Part shown: positions 45,438 to 53,676 of the stretch, one piece after another
Layout of the letters: each line of letters opens with the position of its first letter
How positions within the stretch are numbered: the first letter of the stretch is position 1
DNA from: a virus
IMG/VR virus record: IMGVR_UViG_3300032246_000346
Span: 1 to 64,000 of that record
Direction: 5' to 3' (one strand)
Length of the DNA stretch: 64,000 nt
The notes under the pieces: model-generated
What the model was told of the DNA's origin: nothing
Database searches by the model: none
What the model saw: only the letters and a program-made list of their open reading frames with translations
Program-made: the position numbers and the translations under genes

Positions 45438-46073
45438 TTATTGAACTGGGTTTCTAACTTGCCCATTTCTGTAAGCATCTTGACGATCTTTACCATCACC
45501 AAGTTGTTTCAATAGAGCTAATGCTTCATCATAACGTTTTTGATATTGATTTAATACGTCTTGTTCACCCTTCATATACGTATATGCTTCTAATAAAGAA
45601 CCATAAAGAAGAGTAGAATCAAAATTATTTCCAAGCCAAGTAGTACCAGCAGTAACAATAGACTCAGGATAATAGAAATAATGCAATTCAATATTATAGT
45701 TAGCATCAGGTGTAGGACCTAATATAAATGTATTATTGTCAAAAACAGCATAATATTGAGGCTGACCATAAAAAGTTGAATCAGTATCAGGAAATGACTC
45801 TCTAATAAAGTTAACGTCTTTATTTAAAAGATACGAATACTCATTAGCATTATTAATTATTGCCATACTAAATGTAGATAACCAATCAGAAGGCATAGAT
45901 AAATATTTATTAGTTGAAGTAGTATGCCCAGTCACGTTTTTACGCAACGCAGGCAATTGCACAACGTTATAAATACGTTGTTCAGCTTCTTTAATAAAGG
46001 TATTAACTACATCAGTTGTAAAGTCATTCTCTGTGTAATTCTTTATCTGTGCTACTAATTGGGTATAAGTCAT
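45438..46073 (-). CDS. head-tail adaptor-like protein
   Basis: 211 residues. TYTQLVAQIKNYTENDFTTDVVNTFIKEAEQRI is the first helical unit of phage adaptor proteins (SU10/P22 gp4-like); a strand-rich middle with FILGPTPDANYNIELHYFYYP follows, then a helical end. Adaptors sit under the portal ring. A second adaptor-like gene lies at 46889-47617. Confidence 0.65.
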   Translation of the reverse strand: MTYTQLVAQIKNYTENDFTTDVVNTFIKEAEQRIYNVVQLPALRKNVTGHTTSTNKYLSMPSDWLSTFSMAIINNANEYSYLLNKDVNFIRESFPDTDSTFYGQPQYYAVFDNNTFILGPTPDANYNIELHYFYYPESIVTAGTTWLGNNFDSTLLYGSLLEAYTYMKGEQDVLNQYQKRYDEALALLKQLGDGKDRQDAYRNGQVRNPVQ

Positions 46074-46076
46074 TTA

Positions 46077-46298
46077 TTACGCCATTGGACCACTTGAAGT
46101 AAATCCTTTTGTTGCTGCACCTTTACCACGTTGTACTGTATCACCATTCTTGTTAACTTCATTAGCACCTGGATCACCTGCGCTCACGCGTGGTGTACCT
46201 GTTTTTCTACCCATATCACTTGCTTTTAAAGTGTTAGGATCAGTTTGATAACTAATATCAGGTGTTGGTACAATTTGAGGCTGTTTATATTCTGCCAT
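46077..46298 (-). CDS. hypothetical small protein
   Basis: 73 residues, polar, Pro/Asp/Gly/Lys-rich and probably disordered (DMGRKTGTPRVSAGDPGANE). No family recognised. Confidence 0.5.
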   Translation of the reverse strand: MAEYKQPQIVPTPDISYQTDPNTLKASDMGRKTGTPRVSAGDPGANEVNKNGDTVQRGKGAATKGFTSSGPMA

Positions 46299-46303
46299 AA
46301 TTA

Positions 46304-46492
46304 TTATCCTTTTTGATTTTTAACTTTAGCTAAGTTACGGCCCATAGTCTTCATATCAGCATTCTTTTTACCGCCACCAGATTTAGTAGCTGGTCCTTTT
46401 TCAACGCCAATTGATGGTCCTGTATTACCTAAGTTTTTACCCTTAGTTTTACCTTTTTGATTAACGCCTTGAGCGCCTGCTTTAAAACCCAT
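46304..46492 (-). CDS. small basic Gly/Lys-rich protein
   Basis: 62 residues rich in Lys, Gly and Asn (GVNQKGKTKGKNLGNTG), probably disordered. The GKTKGK phrase recalls the C-terminal RGKTKG tag of the 48363-49572 genes. May bind DNA or the capsid interior (inferred). Confidence 0.5.
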   Translation of the reverse strand: MGFKAGAQGVNQKGKTKGKNLGNTGPSIGVEKGPATKSGGGKKNADMKTMGRNLAKVKNQKG

Positions 46493-46503
46493 TTTATTAC
46501 TCC

Positions 46504-46884
46504 TTATGTTATTGTTACAGTTACCGTGCCTACTTCACCTGTTGGAGCAAGATCATTAGGTATATCTGGTAAATTTAATACGTTGTTAAGACCAACTGGA
46601 TCCCAACCCCATTGTATAACTCTACTACCACCATCACCGCCAGGTCCAGATTGATAATAGCTTGGACTATCAGGTCTTGGATTTCTTACTGCTTGCGGAT
46701 CATTTACTGGGTATAAGCCTAGTGATAACTGCGGTTGATCCGGTTCCCAACATGATGGGCATACGAGTATATTAACATTTTTTGTCTTTATAACCAACCG
46801 TTTTAATTGCTTTAGCTTGTATCTAAAGTTACAACGATCGCATTGGGCAATTGCATGTTTACCGCTAGAGAATTTACTTGGCAT
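46504..46884 (-). CDS. zinc-binding structural-region protein
   Basis: 126 residues. C15/C18 (QCDRCNFRY) and C42/C45 (VCPSCWEP) form two CxxC knuckles; a Pro/Asn-rich tail follows (NPRPDSPSYYQSGPGG). Similar proteins with KHAIAQCDRC occur beside adaptor genes in other phages. A virion or neck role is plausible; no enzyme motif. Confidence 0.65.
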   Translation of the reverse strand: MPSKFSSGKHAIAQCDRCNFRYKLKQLKRLVIKTKNVNILVCPSCWEPDQPQLSLGLYPVNDPQAVRNPRPDSPSYYQSGPGGDGGSRVIQWGWDPVGLNNVLNLPDIPNDLAPTGEVGTVTVTIT

Positions 46885-46888
46885 TTAA

Positions 46889-47617
46889 TTACCCGTGATA
46901 AAACATTTCTCTAGGTACAAATCGTACTGATGCTTTTTCTCTATCTTCTTCAGCAGCAAACTGATATTGTTGTTCGTAATCAGCTTTTAATTCTGCACGT
47001 CTATTAGGATCAACATTAGGTATTTTCATAGCTAAATAATAAGCTAATCCTGCTACCATAGCATTTAAAAAACGGAATGGAATATCTTGTGTGAACGTAC
47101 CACTTGTGCCAGCATCTTGAATACGGCGTAATCTGTAGTAAACAAATGTATAAAAATTAGATTGGTCAGGTGCAGGCCATACATTAATTTGTGGGTTTTG
47201 AACAGTTAAATTAGGTTGTGTAGCACCACTTTGTCTATTAATCCATACTTGAATAGGACGACCTTGTGCATTTTTATTAGGGATTGTGATATATGTTGAT
47301 TCACTAATACGGCTAATATTAATATCTGTTTGATTTTGTGCGGTACCAGTACGTACTACTTGATCTAATAAATCAATAGTATCAATAGGCAAATCATAAG
47401 CAATAGTGCCTTGAACTAATGGAATTGAACCTTGTTCAATAGTCCATAAGTTAATACCACGATTAGCCCACTCAACAGTAAGTAGATTTAAACTGCGTCT
47501 AGCTGTTCTTAAATCATAACCTGTACGTAGTTCAGCACCACATCTTTCAAATGCTTCTTCTACAATAGTATTAAGATCTAGGTTAAAACTAGAGGTGCCT
47601 GATGTTGTTGCTACCAT
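46889..47617 (-). CDS. P22 gp4-like head-tail adaptor
   Basis: 242 residues. DLNTIVEEAFERCG...LRTARRSLNLLTVEWANRGINLWT matches the adaptor N-terminus (helical bundle), and the C-terminal part RFLNAMVAGLAYYLAMKIPN...RRAELKADYEQQYQFA is typical as well. It would bind below the portal and provide the tail attachment site. Confidence 0.75.
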   Translation of the reverse strand: MVATTSGTSSFNLDLNTIVEEAFERCGAELRTGYDLRTARRSLNLLTVEWANRGINLWTIEQGSIPLVQGTIAYDLPIDTIDLLDQVVRTGTAQNQTDINISRISESTYITIPNKNAQGRPIQVWINRQSGATQPNLTVQNPQINVWPAPDQSNFYTFVYYRLRRIQDAGTSGTFTQDIPFRFLNAMVAGLAYYLAMKIPNVDPNRRAELKADYEQQYQFAAEEDREKASVRFVPREMFYHG

Positions 47618-47626
47618 TTATTTCCC

Positions 47627-47863
47627 TTATTTTGGAAAACCAGCTTTCATATTTGCATATGATTTTGCTGATATTGTGGATTTTGATTTAGGTCTTGAAA
47701 TACCTTTTTTCTTCCTAGCATTAATGTTGGCATATAATCCAACAGGTCCACCTTTTTTATAGACATCTACTTTATTAGGATCGTCTTTACGAGTAATAAC
47801 CTTAGGTTTTCTACCTGGCATCTTAGACTCGTTAATATCACCCATTCCGCGACTTGGTCTCAT
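47627..47863 (-). CDS. small basic protein
   Basis: 78 residues, very basic (MPGRKPKVITRKDD, NINARKKKGISRPKSK). Coupled to the gene upstream. May bind nucleic acid; no family recognised. Confidence 0.5.
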   Translation of the reverse strand: MRPSRGMGDINESKMPGRKPKVITRKDDPNKVDVYKKGGPVGLYANINARKKKGISRPKSKSTISAKSYANMKAGFPK

Positions 47864-48363
47864 TATCTTCTTAATCCACCTAAACCTTGTTGTAATGTAC
47901 CAGGTTGCATATCTCTTGGTGCTGGACCGCGTTGAGGACCTTTAGTAAGTAATGGACCTAAACCTGGAATTTGTGGATAAACTCCTTTAAGTGGTCCAAG
48001 ATCTTGTTTTTGTTGTGGGTTTAGCGTACTACCTTGTTGTAGTTGGTTATACATAGGATTTAAGTTTGATACCGTTTGGCCAAAACCCAAAGGTTGTTGG
48101 TTTTGCATACCTTGTTGCAGTGATCTCATATTATTAAACATATTTGATCCGTTTTGAAACATATTTAACATACCTTGCGATTGTTCAGGCGTTACTTGTC
48201 CTGGCTGTGGAACTGTGCCATTAAATAACGTACTGCCTGGTTGTGCTTGTATATAAGGGTTTTGAGGTTGTTGTTGCATTAATTGAGCAAACCCAGAATA
48301 CATTTGCAATTCTTTTAGTTGTTCTGGGGTTAATTGTCCACCTTGTCCTGCTGCGCCTGCCAT
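47863..48363 (-). CDS. Gln/Pro/Asn-rich protein
   Basis: 166 residues of low complexity: Q, P, G, N and M dominate, with repeats of short LQQGMQNQQPLG-like phrases. Probably disordered. Adjacent to the tagged gene family at 48363-49572. Function unknown; possibly a virion-internal linker. Confidence 0.5.
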   Translation of the reverse strand: MAGAAGQGGQLTPEQLKELQMYSGFAQLMQQQPQNPYIQAQPGSTLFNGTVPQPGQVTPEQSQGMLNMFQNGSNMFNNMRSLQQGMQNQQPLGFGQTVSNLNPMYNQLQQGSTLNPQQKQDLGPLKGVYPQIPGLGPLLTKGPQRGPAPRDMQPGTLQQGLGGLRR

Positions 48364-48683
48364 TATACTATCCTTCCTTTTGTTTTACCGCGAATTGCAC
48401 ATCCATTAGCTTTGGCTACGAAGCCTCCACCTTCCATTTTTTTACAGCCACAGCCAACAGAACCACCTTTTTTCATAACTTTAGGATTTAAATCTGTCGG
48501 TTTATCTTTATTAGTAGGGCCTAATTTTAATTGAACACCTTTAGCCATGTTTTCATTATCCATACCAAGTTTTTCTCTTACAAGTTTTCTAATCTCAGTA
48601 CCTGGACTCCACTCTGCTTTATCAGCTTCAATAGCTGAATCATATTTTTCTTTAGGTGACATATCTTTATATGATTTAGCCAT
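48363..48683 (-). CDS. RGKTKG-tag protein 1
   Basis: 106 residues. N-terminal half charged and helical (KSYKDMSPKEKYDSAIEAD), then Gly/Cys-rich KKGGSVGCGCKKMEGGGF and the C-terminal ANGCAIRGKTKGRIV. The same terminus occurs in the next two genes. A short-spaced Cys cluster could bind metal. Unknown role; late position suggests the virion. Confidence 0.6.
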   Translation of the reverse strand: MAKSYKDMSPKEKYDSAIEADKAEWSPGTEIRKLVREKLGMDNENMAKGVQLKLGPTNKDKPTDLNPKVMKKGGSVGCGCKKMEGGGFVAKANGCAIRGKTKGRIV

Positions 48684-49186
48684 TATACAATCCTTCCTCT
48701 TGTTTTTCCTCTGATTGCACAGCCATTAGCTTTAGTAACAAAACCACCACCAGCCATCTTTTTAGCTTTAACTTTACCGCCTTTTTTAAAACCCATTGAA
48801 CGTCTAGCTTGTTCTAAAGGATCCATCCATTTTTCTTCAGCAACAGCTTTGTTTACTTTAGACATATCAGGTGCAGATTCCATAACATCTTTTGTTCTAT
48901 CAACACTACCAATATCACCTGGAGCTGTTTCTACAGAAGTTTCTTTTTTAGTTACTTTAATAGGTTTTTTAACATTATTAAAGTTAGGACCCATTTTATC
49001 GTTACTAAAATCAACACGTGATCCAATATTACCAGTAGGAGTATTACGACCCATAGCAGTATCTATTTTATCTTTTCTAGCAGCTCTATCTGCAGCACGT
49101 TCTGCAATACCGCGTTGTTGTCTTAACTCGTTTTCATCAAGCATATCCTTGATGTCACTAAATAAATTACCTGTGTATTTAGCCAT
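48683..49186 (-). CDS. RGKTKG-tag protein 2
   Basis: 167 residues, charged and largely disordered, with repeated short basic patches (DRAARKDKIDTAMGRN) and the C-terminal KMAGGGFVTKANGCAIRGKT then RGRIV. Over the last 25 residues it is nearly identical to tag protein 1. Confidence 0.6.
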   Translation of the reverse strand: MAKYTGNLFSDIKDMLDENELRQQRGIAERAADRAARKDKIDTAMGRNTPTGNIGSRVDFSNDKMGPNFNNVKKPIKVTKKETSVETAPGDIGSVDRTKDVMESAPDMSKVNKAVAEEKWMDPLEQARRSMGFKKGGKVKAKKMAGGGFVTKANGCAIRGKTRGRIV

Positions 49187-49188
49187 GA

Positions 49189-49572
49189 TTAAACAATCTT
49201 TCCTTTAGTTTTACCGCGAATAGCAACACCATTAATAGAACCACCAACAGCATATTTTTTGCCTTTAGTCATTCCACCACCACACATACCACCTTTTTTA
49301 AGTTCTAATTGAGTACCTTTACCACCTTTATGTTCTTGTGCATCGTGTTGTTTAAATGCTTTTTTAATCATAGCTTTATCTTGAGCCATGTCCATCTTTG
49401 TATCTTCTTTCATATCTGATTTAGCCATACCGCCTCCTTTAAAAGTTTTACCTTTATCAGCGGCAGCAAAATCTTTACCTACTGATTGTTTAATTCCTAC
49501 CTTCTTAGCAAAAGCTGGGCTATGAGCTACAGCTTCCATTAAGTTATGTTGTTTTTTAGATACACTAGGCAT
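49189..49572 (-). CDS. RGKTKG-tag protein 3
   Basis: 127 residues from ATG 49572, overlapping the upstream gene by 8 bases; an in-frame ATG at 49599 is less likely because MPSVSKKQHNLMEAVAHSPA is the start I know for relatives in other phages. A Lys/Ala-rich middle, a Met/Gly/Cys patch (KKGGMCGGGMTKG), and the C-terminal NGVAIRGKTKGKIV. Confidence 0.65.
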   Translation of the reverse strand: MPSVSKKQHNLMEAVAHSPAFAKKVGIKQSVGKDFAAADKGKTFKGGGMAKSDMKEDTKMDMAQDKAMIKKAFKQHDAQEHKGGKGTQLELKKGGMCGGGMTKGKKYAVGGSINGVAIRGKTKGKIV

Positions 49573-49810
49573 TTTTTTCAGCCTCTCTCCAGCGTTCACA
49601 TTTAAAACATGTGCAATCAGGATGATGTAAAGGTCTTGTCCATGGATTAGGTACTTTAACCTTTTCTACTACAGGTTCTAATTTATATGGAGCTTCTTCT
49701 TTAATTGATTCTACCATAGCTTCAGTAGCCACTTCTACAACAGGTTCTTCAATATTAACTTCTTTTTTAACAGCCTTTTTAGGCTTTAGTATTTTGTGTA
49801 ATATATCCAT
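49565..49810 (-). CDS. hypothetical protein, HPDCTCFKC end
   Basis: 81 residues. Acidic/basic middle (NIEEPVVEVATEAMVESI), then LHHPDCTCFKCERWREAEKN with three Cys and two His that may bind zinc. Such C-terminal Cys/His clusters are frequent in phage small structural genes. Not recognised. Confidence 0.5.
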   Translation of the reverse strand: MDILHKILKPKKAVKKEVNIEEPVVEVATEAMVESIKEEAPYKLEPVVEKVKVPNPWTRPLHHPDCTCFKCERWREAEKNA

Positions 49811-49811
49811 A

Positions 49812-50033
49812 TTATTTTCCTAACCAATGAGTTACCATCCAACTAATAATACCTGAAATAACTGTAGCGATTGCAATAAATACTTTCCAACCACCTTTAA
49901 TTTCTTCAAGTGTTTTTTCAATACCATCTAAGCGAGCTTTTAGTTGGTCCATGTCTTCCATAATTCTATCTACATCCGTTTGAATATGTTTAATTTCTAC
50001 ACCATGTTCAATAACTTCACGTTCTGCACTCAT
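49812..50033 (-). CDS. XhlA-like coiled-coil membrane protein
   Basis: 73 residues from ATG 50033, coupled to the upstream stop (ATGA). A coiled coil (HIQTDVDRIMEDMDQLKARL, IEKTLEEIKG) leads into one membrane segment (VFIAIATVISGIISWMVTHW). This layout resembles XhlA/haemolysin-type proteins involved in lysis control. A role as second holin or spanin-like factor is inferred. Confidence 0.55.
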   Translation of the reverse strand: MSAEREVIEHGVEIKHIQTDVDRIMEDMDQLKARLDGIEKTLEEIKGGWKVFIAIATVISGIISWMVTHWLGK

Positions 50034-50287
50034 TTGCAATTCCACCTTTTTAAACTTGCAGCTTTTCTTGTAGGACGCCCTTTTTCGTCTTTCATTGGAC
50101 CTGGCATTCCTGACATTCTAGCACAAAAAGACTTTTTACGAGGTCCACCTTGTGGTTGAGGGGCTTTTAAATGACTACCTGTAGCTGCGTTATATTTGGC
50201 ACGACCCTTAGCAGTAAGTCCTGCTCCCTTAGATACTGGGAGCTTTTCACCACGTCCGACAGCTAAGGATACGCCTTTCTTAGCCAT
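50030..50287 (-). CDS. DUF6321-like basic protein
   Basis: 85 residues, strongly basic. VSKGAGLTAKGRAKYNAATG followed by RRK/RKKSFCARMSGMPGPM matches what I know of DUF6321, found in many phages and of unknown role. Its charge suggests DNA binding or packaging with DNA. Coupled on both sides. Confidence 0.65.
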   Translation of the reverse strand: MAKKGVSLAVGRGEKLPVSKGAGLTAKGRAKYNAATGSHLKAPQPQGGPRKKSFCARMSGMPGPMKDEKGRPTRKAASLKRWNCK

Positions 50288-52896
50288 TATGCTTGAGCTT
50301 CTTTCCAGCTTAGACGTGCTAAGATAGTTGAAGAAGTACTTGTTAATGGGGTTGCTACTACGTATAGAATATCTGGACCATCAGGATAGAACCCAGCTTG
50401 CGATATTGGAACTGTATTAGATGTACCACCACCTAAGATTGAGTTACCTAAGTCACGTACTTGAGATAAATCTAGTGTTGTTTGACCAGAAGTATTTGTA
50501 TACGCTGCAGCTACTGATTCACCACCTGTAACTGTTACTGCATTTGTGTTTGTAGCAACTTGAGCTAATGATGATGTAATACCGTTAGCTTGTTGAACTG
50601 GAGCTACGAAAGAACCTGTTGTAGCACCACTTGCATAACCATTAAGAATCAAGTTAATTAAATAACCTGTACCTGTAGTATATAAACCTAACTCAGTTAA
50701 TTGTAATTGCATACGATTGATAATCTCTTTAGAACCTAATAAACCGGTTGTACCATTATCAACTGCAGGAGCAACACGAATCGCTAATAACACAATTGGA
50801 TTTGTATTAGTAGTTGTTACAACTGATGTTGTACCATAGTTAAAAATAAGTGATTTATCATCATTGAACTGACCATCCATAATTACAGATGAACCCCAGT
50901 GTGATAACGAAGCTACTGTATCAGGTACAGCTAACTCAACACTAATTGGAGCAGATGCAGAGTATGTAAATAATTGAGAACTACCAGCACCGCCTGTTTG
51001 AGCACGTCCCTGTACAGTCAATGTTGTTGATGTTTTAGCTGAGTAACTAATATACTCTACAACACCTGAAGTACCTGCTGCTGTAACTTTAACAGTACCA
51101 GATGAAGGAAACTTAGATGTATCTGCTACGTTAATTGTACCGCCAACGGTTGTTCCCATTGTTAGAGTAGATGTTAATGTTGTTGCTGGAGATAAGCCAC
51201 TTGATTCATAATGCGCTGACATATTACCTGAACGCATGTATGCTTCAAATCTTTGGTTATTGTTAGTTTGTTGATATACATAAGTAATTTGACCTTTAGA
51301 TGTTCTTAAACCCCATCTAATAAAGCCAGCACCGTACCATGAATAATCGATATACCACATTTGCATACGAGTTAAATCAAGGTTATAACCTGAAGGACCT
51401 GTACCATCTAATGGATCAGACCATGATGATTGTGGAACTTTAGTATCAACTGTTTTAGATACAATTGCATTAGAAATAGTAGTACCACGATATTCAGGAC
51501 TAATAAATAGTGATGTATCACTAGCAATAGTTAGAACTCTGTATGATTGACCTCGGATAACAATAAAGTCACCTGGTATCAATTGACTACTAAATAATGT
51601 TCCTGTACCTGTAACTGTGCCAGAACCTTGTGTTACTGCAACGGATCCGTTAATTTGTTGTACGCTATTACGCCATACTGCATATAATGTTTGGCCATCA
51701 TATTCGAAAAACATACCATTTTGTTGGTCGTAAAAACCAACTCTGTTTTGTGAACCATACCAACTTGTAGGACATACTTTAACAAATCCAGTAGCTGTAG
51801 CTGCTGAAGGAGTACTATTTGCTGTATACGTTAACGTTGTTGCTGTTGGAGCTGTTGCAATAGTGAAGTTACCATTATATGCGGTTTGGTCTGCACCTGA
51901 TACTTGAATTATAGTACCTGCTACTAGATTATGTGCATACTTAGTTGTTACTGTTACAGTGGTTCCAGCTGAGGTTACTGATGTTACAAATAATGCTGGT
52001 TTTAATGACGTACCTGTAGAAAACTGAATACCTTTACCTGATTGATAACGGAAGTATCTACGTGTTTGTCTAATTAATTGTTGATTAGGTATTGCTGCGC
52101 CAGCTGAGAATGCTACACCACCATCAAATGATCTTGGTTCTACATATCCTGCAGGACGTGCATATAAAAATGTATTACCAGCAGCGTTGGTTGGAGAACC
52201 TGAAGCGCCAGCTGTTGTATATGTAAATGTACTAGCTGTAGGCACTGTAGCAACAATAAATGCCCCCATAACTGCAACTGGGGAACCACCTAAACCTTTA
52301 ACATATATTAAACTACCTTTAGATAGACCATGAGGTCCTGTAGTTGTTACTGTAATTGTAGTACCGCTTGTTACTGTAAAAGCATTTGAACCTACTGCAA
52401 TACCACAACCTGAATAGAAGTATCCTTGATATACATATGTCAAAGCAGCACTATATTTTTCACCAGCAGCTGCAGCTGTAGTAGGAATTACTGTAAATGT
52501 TGTACCAGCAGAAACGCCAGTATCTGTATACCACCAACCGTTTGCATTAGAATCAGTTGAATTTTGAATATAAATTGGTGTACTAGCAGCGATAGTAATT
52601 GCAGATGCCACTGTGATTGTAAGTGTTGTAGTACCTGTAATACTTGTTACGTTTAATGGTTGTTGAGCAATATAATATACACTTTGTCTACTATTTTGAA
52701 GTGCAATAGTTTCCCATTTAGTAGGTTGTGTACCATACTCAAAGTCTGTATCAATTAAAGCTTGTGGTTGGGAAACACGGAACTTTCCCACTGGGTCTTG
52801 TGCTTGTGGTCCGGGAGTAATATAAGCAGTGTTATTTGTTCCCGTCCATGGCATAGACTTATTATTATTTCCGTCAACTAAGGTCCATCCTGACAT
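50287..52896 (-). CDS. large virion structural protein
   Basis: 869 residues. N-terminal DPVGKFRVSQPQALIDTDFE and GTQPTKWETIALQN form a motif I associate with large structural proteins of aquatic phages; the body is Thr/Gly/Val-rich and strand-rich, with Ig-like segments (TTVTVTTKYAHNLVAGTIIQ). It may be part of the tail or a capsid spike. The terminator-like hairpin 52912-52935 lies just upstream. Confidence 0.6.
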   Translation of the reverse strand: MSGWTLVDGNNNKSMPWTGTNNTAYITPGPQAQDPVGKFRVSQPQALIDTDFEYGTQPTKWETIALQNSRQSVYYIAQQPLNVTSITGTTTLTITVASAITIAASTPIYIQNSTDSNANGWWYTDTGVSAGTTFTVIPTTAAAAGEKYSAALTYVYQGYFYSGCGIAVGSNAFTVTSGTTITVTTTGPHGLSKGSLIYVKGLGGSPVAVMGAFIVATVPTASTFTYTTAGASGSPTNAAGNTFLYARPAGYVEPRSFDGGVAFSAGAAIPNQQLIRQTRRYFRYQSGKGIQFSTGTSLKPALFVTSVTSAGTTVTVTTKYAHNLVAGTIIQVSGADQTAYNGNFTIATAPTATTLTYTANSTPSAATATGFVKVCPTSWYGSQNRVGFYDQQNGMFFEYDGQTLYAVWRNSVQQINGSVAVTQGSGTVTGTGTLFSSQLIPGDFIVIRGQSYRVLTIASDTSLFISPEYRGTTISNAIVSKTVDTKVPQSSWSDPLDGTGPSGYNLDLTRMQMWYIDYSWYGAGFIRWGLRTSKGQITYVYQQTNNNQRFEAYMRSGNMSAHYESSGLSPATTLTSTLTMGTTVGGTINVADTSKFPSSGTVKVTAAGTSGVVEYISYSAKTSTTLTVQGRAQTGGAGSSQLFTYSASAPISVELAVPDTVASLSHWGSSVIMDGQFNDDKSLIFNYGTTSVVTTTNTNPIVLLAIRVAPAVDNGTTGLLGSKEIINRMQLQLTELGLYTTGTGYLINLILNGYASGATTGSFVAPVQQANGITSSLAQVATNTNAVTVTGGESVAAAYTNTSGQTTLDLSQVRDLGNSILGGGTSNTVPISQAGFYPDGPDILYVVATPLTSTSSTILARLSWKEAQA

Positions 52897-52911
52897 ATAA
52901 AATCCCTTTAC

Positions 52912-52935
52912 AAAGAGGGGGCTAGGCGCCCCCTA
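52912..52935 (-). terminator. GC-rich hairpin between structural genes
   Basis: On the minus strand GGGGGC (52933-52928) and GCCCCC (52922-52917) flank a 5-base loop, followed by only a short pyrimidine run (TCTTTG). It would be a weak or partial terminator between the 161-residue and 869-residue structural genes. Confidence 0.5.
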
Positions 52936-52941
52936 AGTTAA

Positions 52942-53427
52942 TTATTGTGTACCGAATGATGAGCGATCATCAGGTTGGATGTATAAGACAGTAACAAAAC
53001 CTGTACCTGCTGTAGGTTGACCTACTGAAGTAACTGTAGCAACAATTGTAGAAACAGAACTTTGAGTTGTCGTTTGAGCAGATACATCTACTGGAGTAGC
53101 TTGCATGTTTGTTAATTGTGTTGTTGTAAATGTAGGTGTTGTACGACCTGATGTCTTAGCATTTACACCTGATGCATATTCTGTACCACCAGAAGTTTTA
53201 CCAACTGTTAATGTAGCTGAAGTAGCTGAATCATATGCAGTGATAATATCAATAACAATGTTAAGAATTTTACAGCCTGATGGGATATAAAATGTAGCAT
53301 TTTGAGTTAATGTAGCATTAAATGTAATAGGCACTTGTTGTGTTAAAACAGTTGTACCTACGTTAAAATATGGAGCATAGCGGTTAGTACCAGATTTAAT
53401 TGGGCCGCTAAAGGTGGATCTTGACAT
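52942..53427 (-). CDS. putative capsid decoration or structural protein
   Basis: 161 residues, strand-rich, with FSGPIKSGTNRYAPYFNVGTT at the start and ATFYIPSGCKILNIVIDIIT in the middle. Typical size and composition for head decoration or head-fibre proteins. It is separated from the major capsid gene by the 370-base region holding the pqqA-like gene. Confidence 0.55.
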   Translation of the reverse strand: MSRSTFSGPIKSGTNRYAPYFNVGTTVLTQQVPITFNATLTQNATFYIPSGCKILNIVIDIITAYDSATSATLTVGKTSGGTEYASGVNAKTSGRTTPTFTTTQLTNMQATPVDVSAQTTTQSSVSTIVATVTSVGQPTAGTGFVTVLYIQPDDRSSFGTQ

Positions 53428-53515
53428 AATGATGTTCCTTCATAAAAAGTTAGGCTTATTAGTCGTTTATGCGTCTTCCGGAAAGTCTAATAAACCGGAT
53501 TAACCGGATAAGTGA

Positions 53516-53543
53516 ATAATACTACAAAAATATATAAAAGCAA
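53516..53543 (-). promoter_or_regulatory. weak sigma70-like promoter for downstream structural genes
   Basis: Minus strand: TTGCTT (53543-53538), 16 bases, TATTAT (53521-53516). Since a strong terminator ends the unit just upstream (53555-53577), a promoter is needed here for the genes starting at 53427. The leader holds a direct repeat ATCCGGTTA and an inverted TCCGG/CCGGA. Confidence 0.45.
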
Positions 53544-53554
53544 GTAATTATTAT

Positions 53555-53577
53555 TAAAAAAGGGGCCGAAGCCCCTT
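53555..53577 (-). terminator. strong intrinsic terminator after the pqqA-like gene
   Basis: Minus strand: GGGGC (53575-53571), TTCG tetraloop (53570-53567), GCCCC (53566-53562), followed by six U's (53561-53556). An ideal rho-independent terminator, 9 bases after the peptide gene's stop. Confidence 0.9.
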
Positions 53578-53583
53578 AGTTTA

Positions 53584-53661
53584 TTACTTATTCATAACGT
53601 ACATAGTTACTTCAAAGCCAAATCTCATTTCAGTTGCTGCTGGTTTAGACCATGATTTCAT
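53584..53661 (-). CDS. pqqA: PqqA-like PQQ precursor peptide
   Basis: 25 residues, ATG 53661 to TAA, with a second TAA directly after. AGGAGA (53672-53667) sits 5 bases upstream. The second half, RFGFEVTMYVMNK, matches the PqqA core: Glu17 and Tyr21 have the ExxxY spacing of the two residues that PqqE cross-links and that become the PQQ skeleton. The start (MKSWSKPAA) fits the W-x-KP segment of PqqA. Known PqqA peptides are about 22-29 residues. No pqqB, C, D or E is in the window, so it would depend on host enzymes. It has its own promoter and terminator. Confidence 0.85.
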   Translation of the reverse strand: MKSWSKPAATEMRFGFEVTMYVMNK

Positions 53662-53676
53662 ATTATTCTCCTAAAA

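Noticed and set aside
53584-53661. The 25-codon frame as a chance ORF
   Set aside because: Rejected as the explanation because the frame has a strong ribosome site, its own near-consensus promoter and terminator, a double stop, and a sequence matching the conserved core of PqqA.
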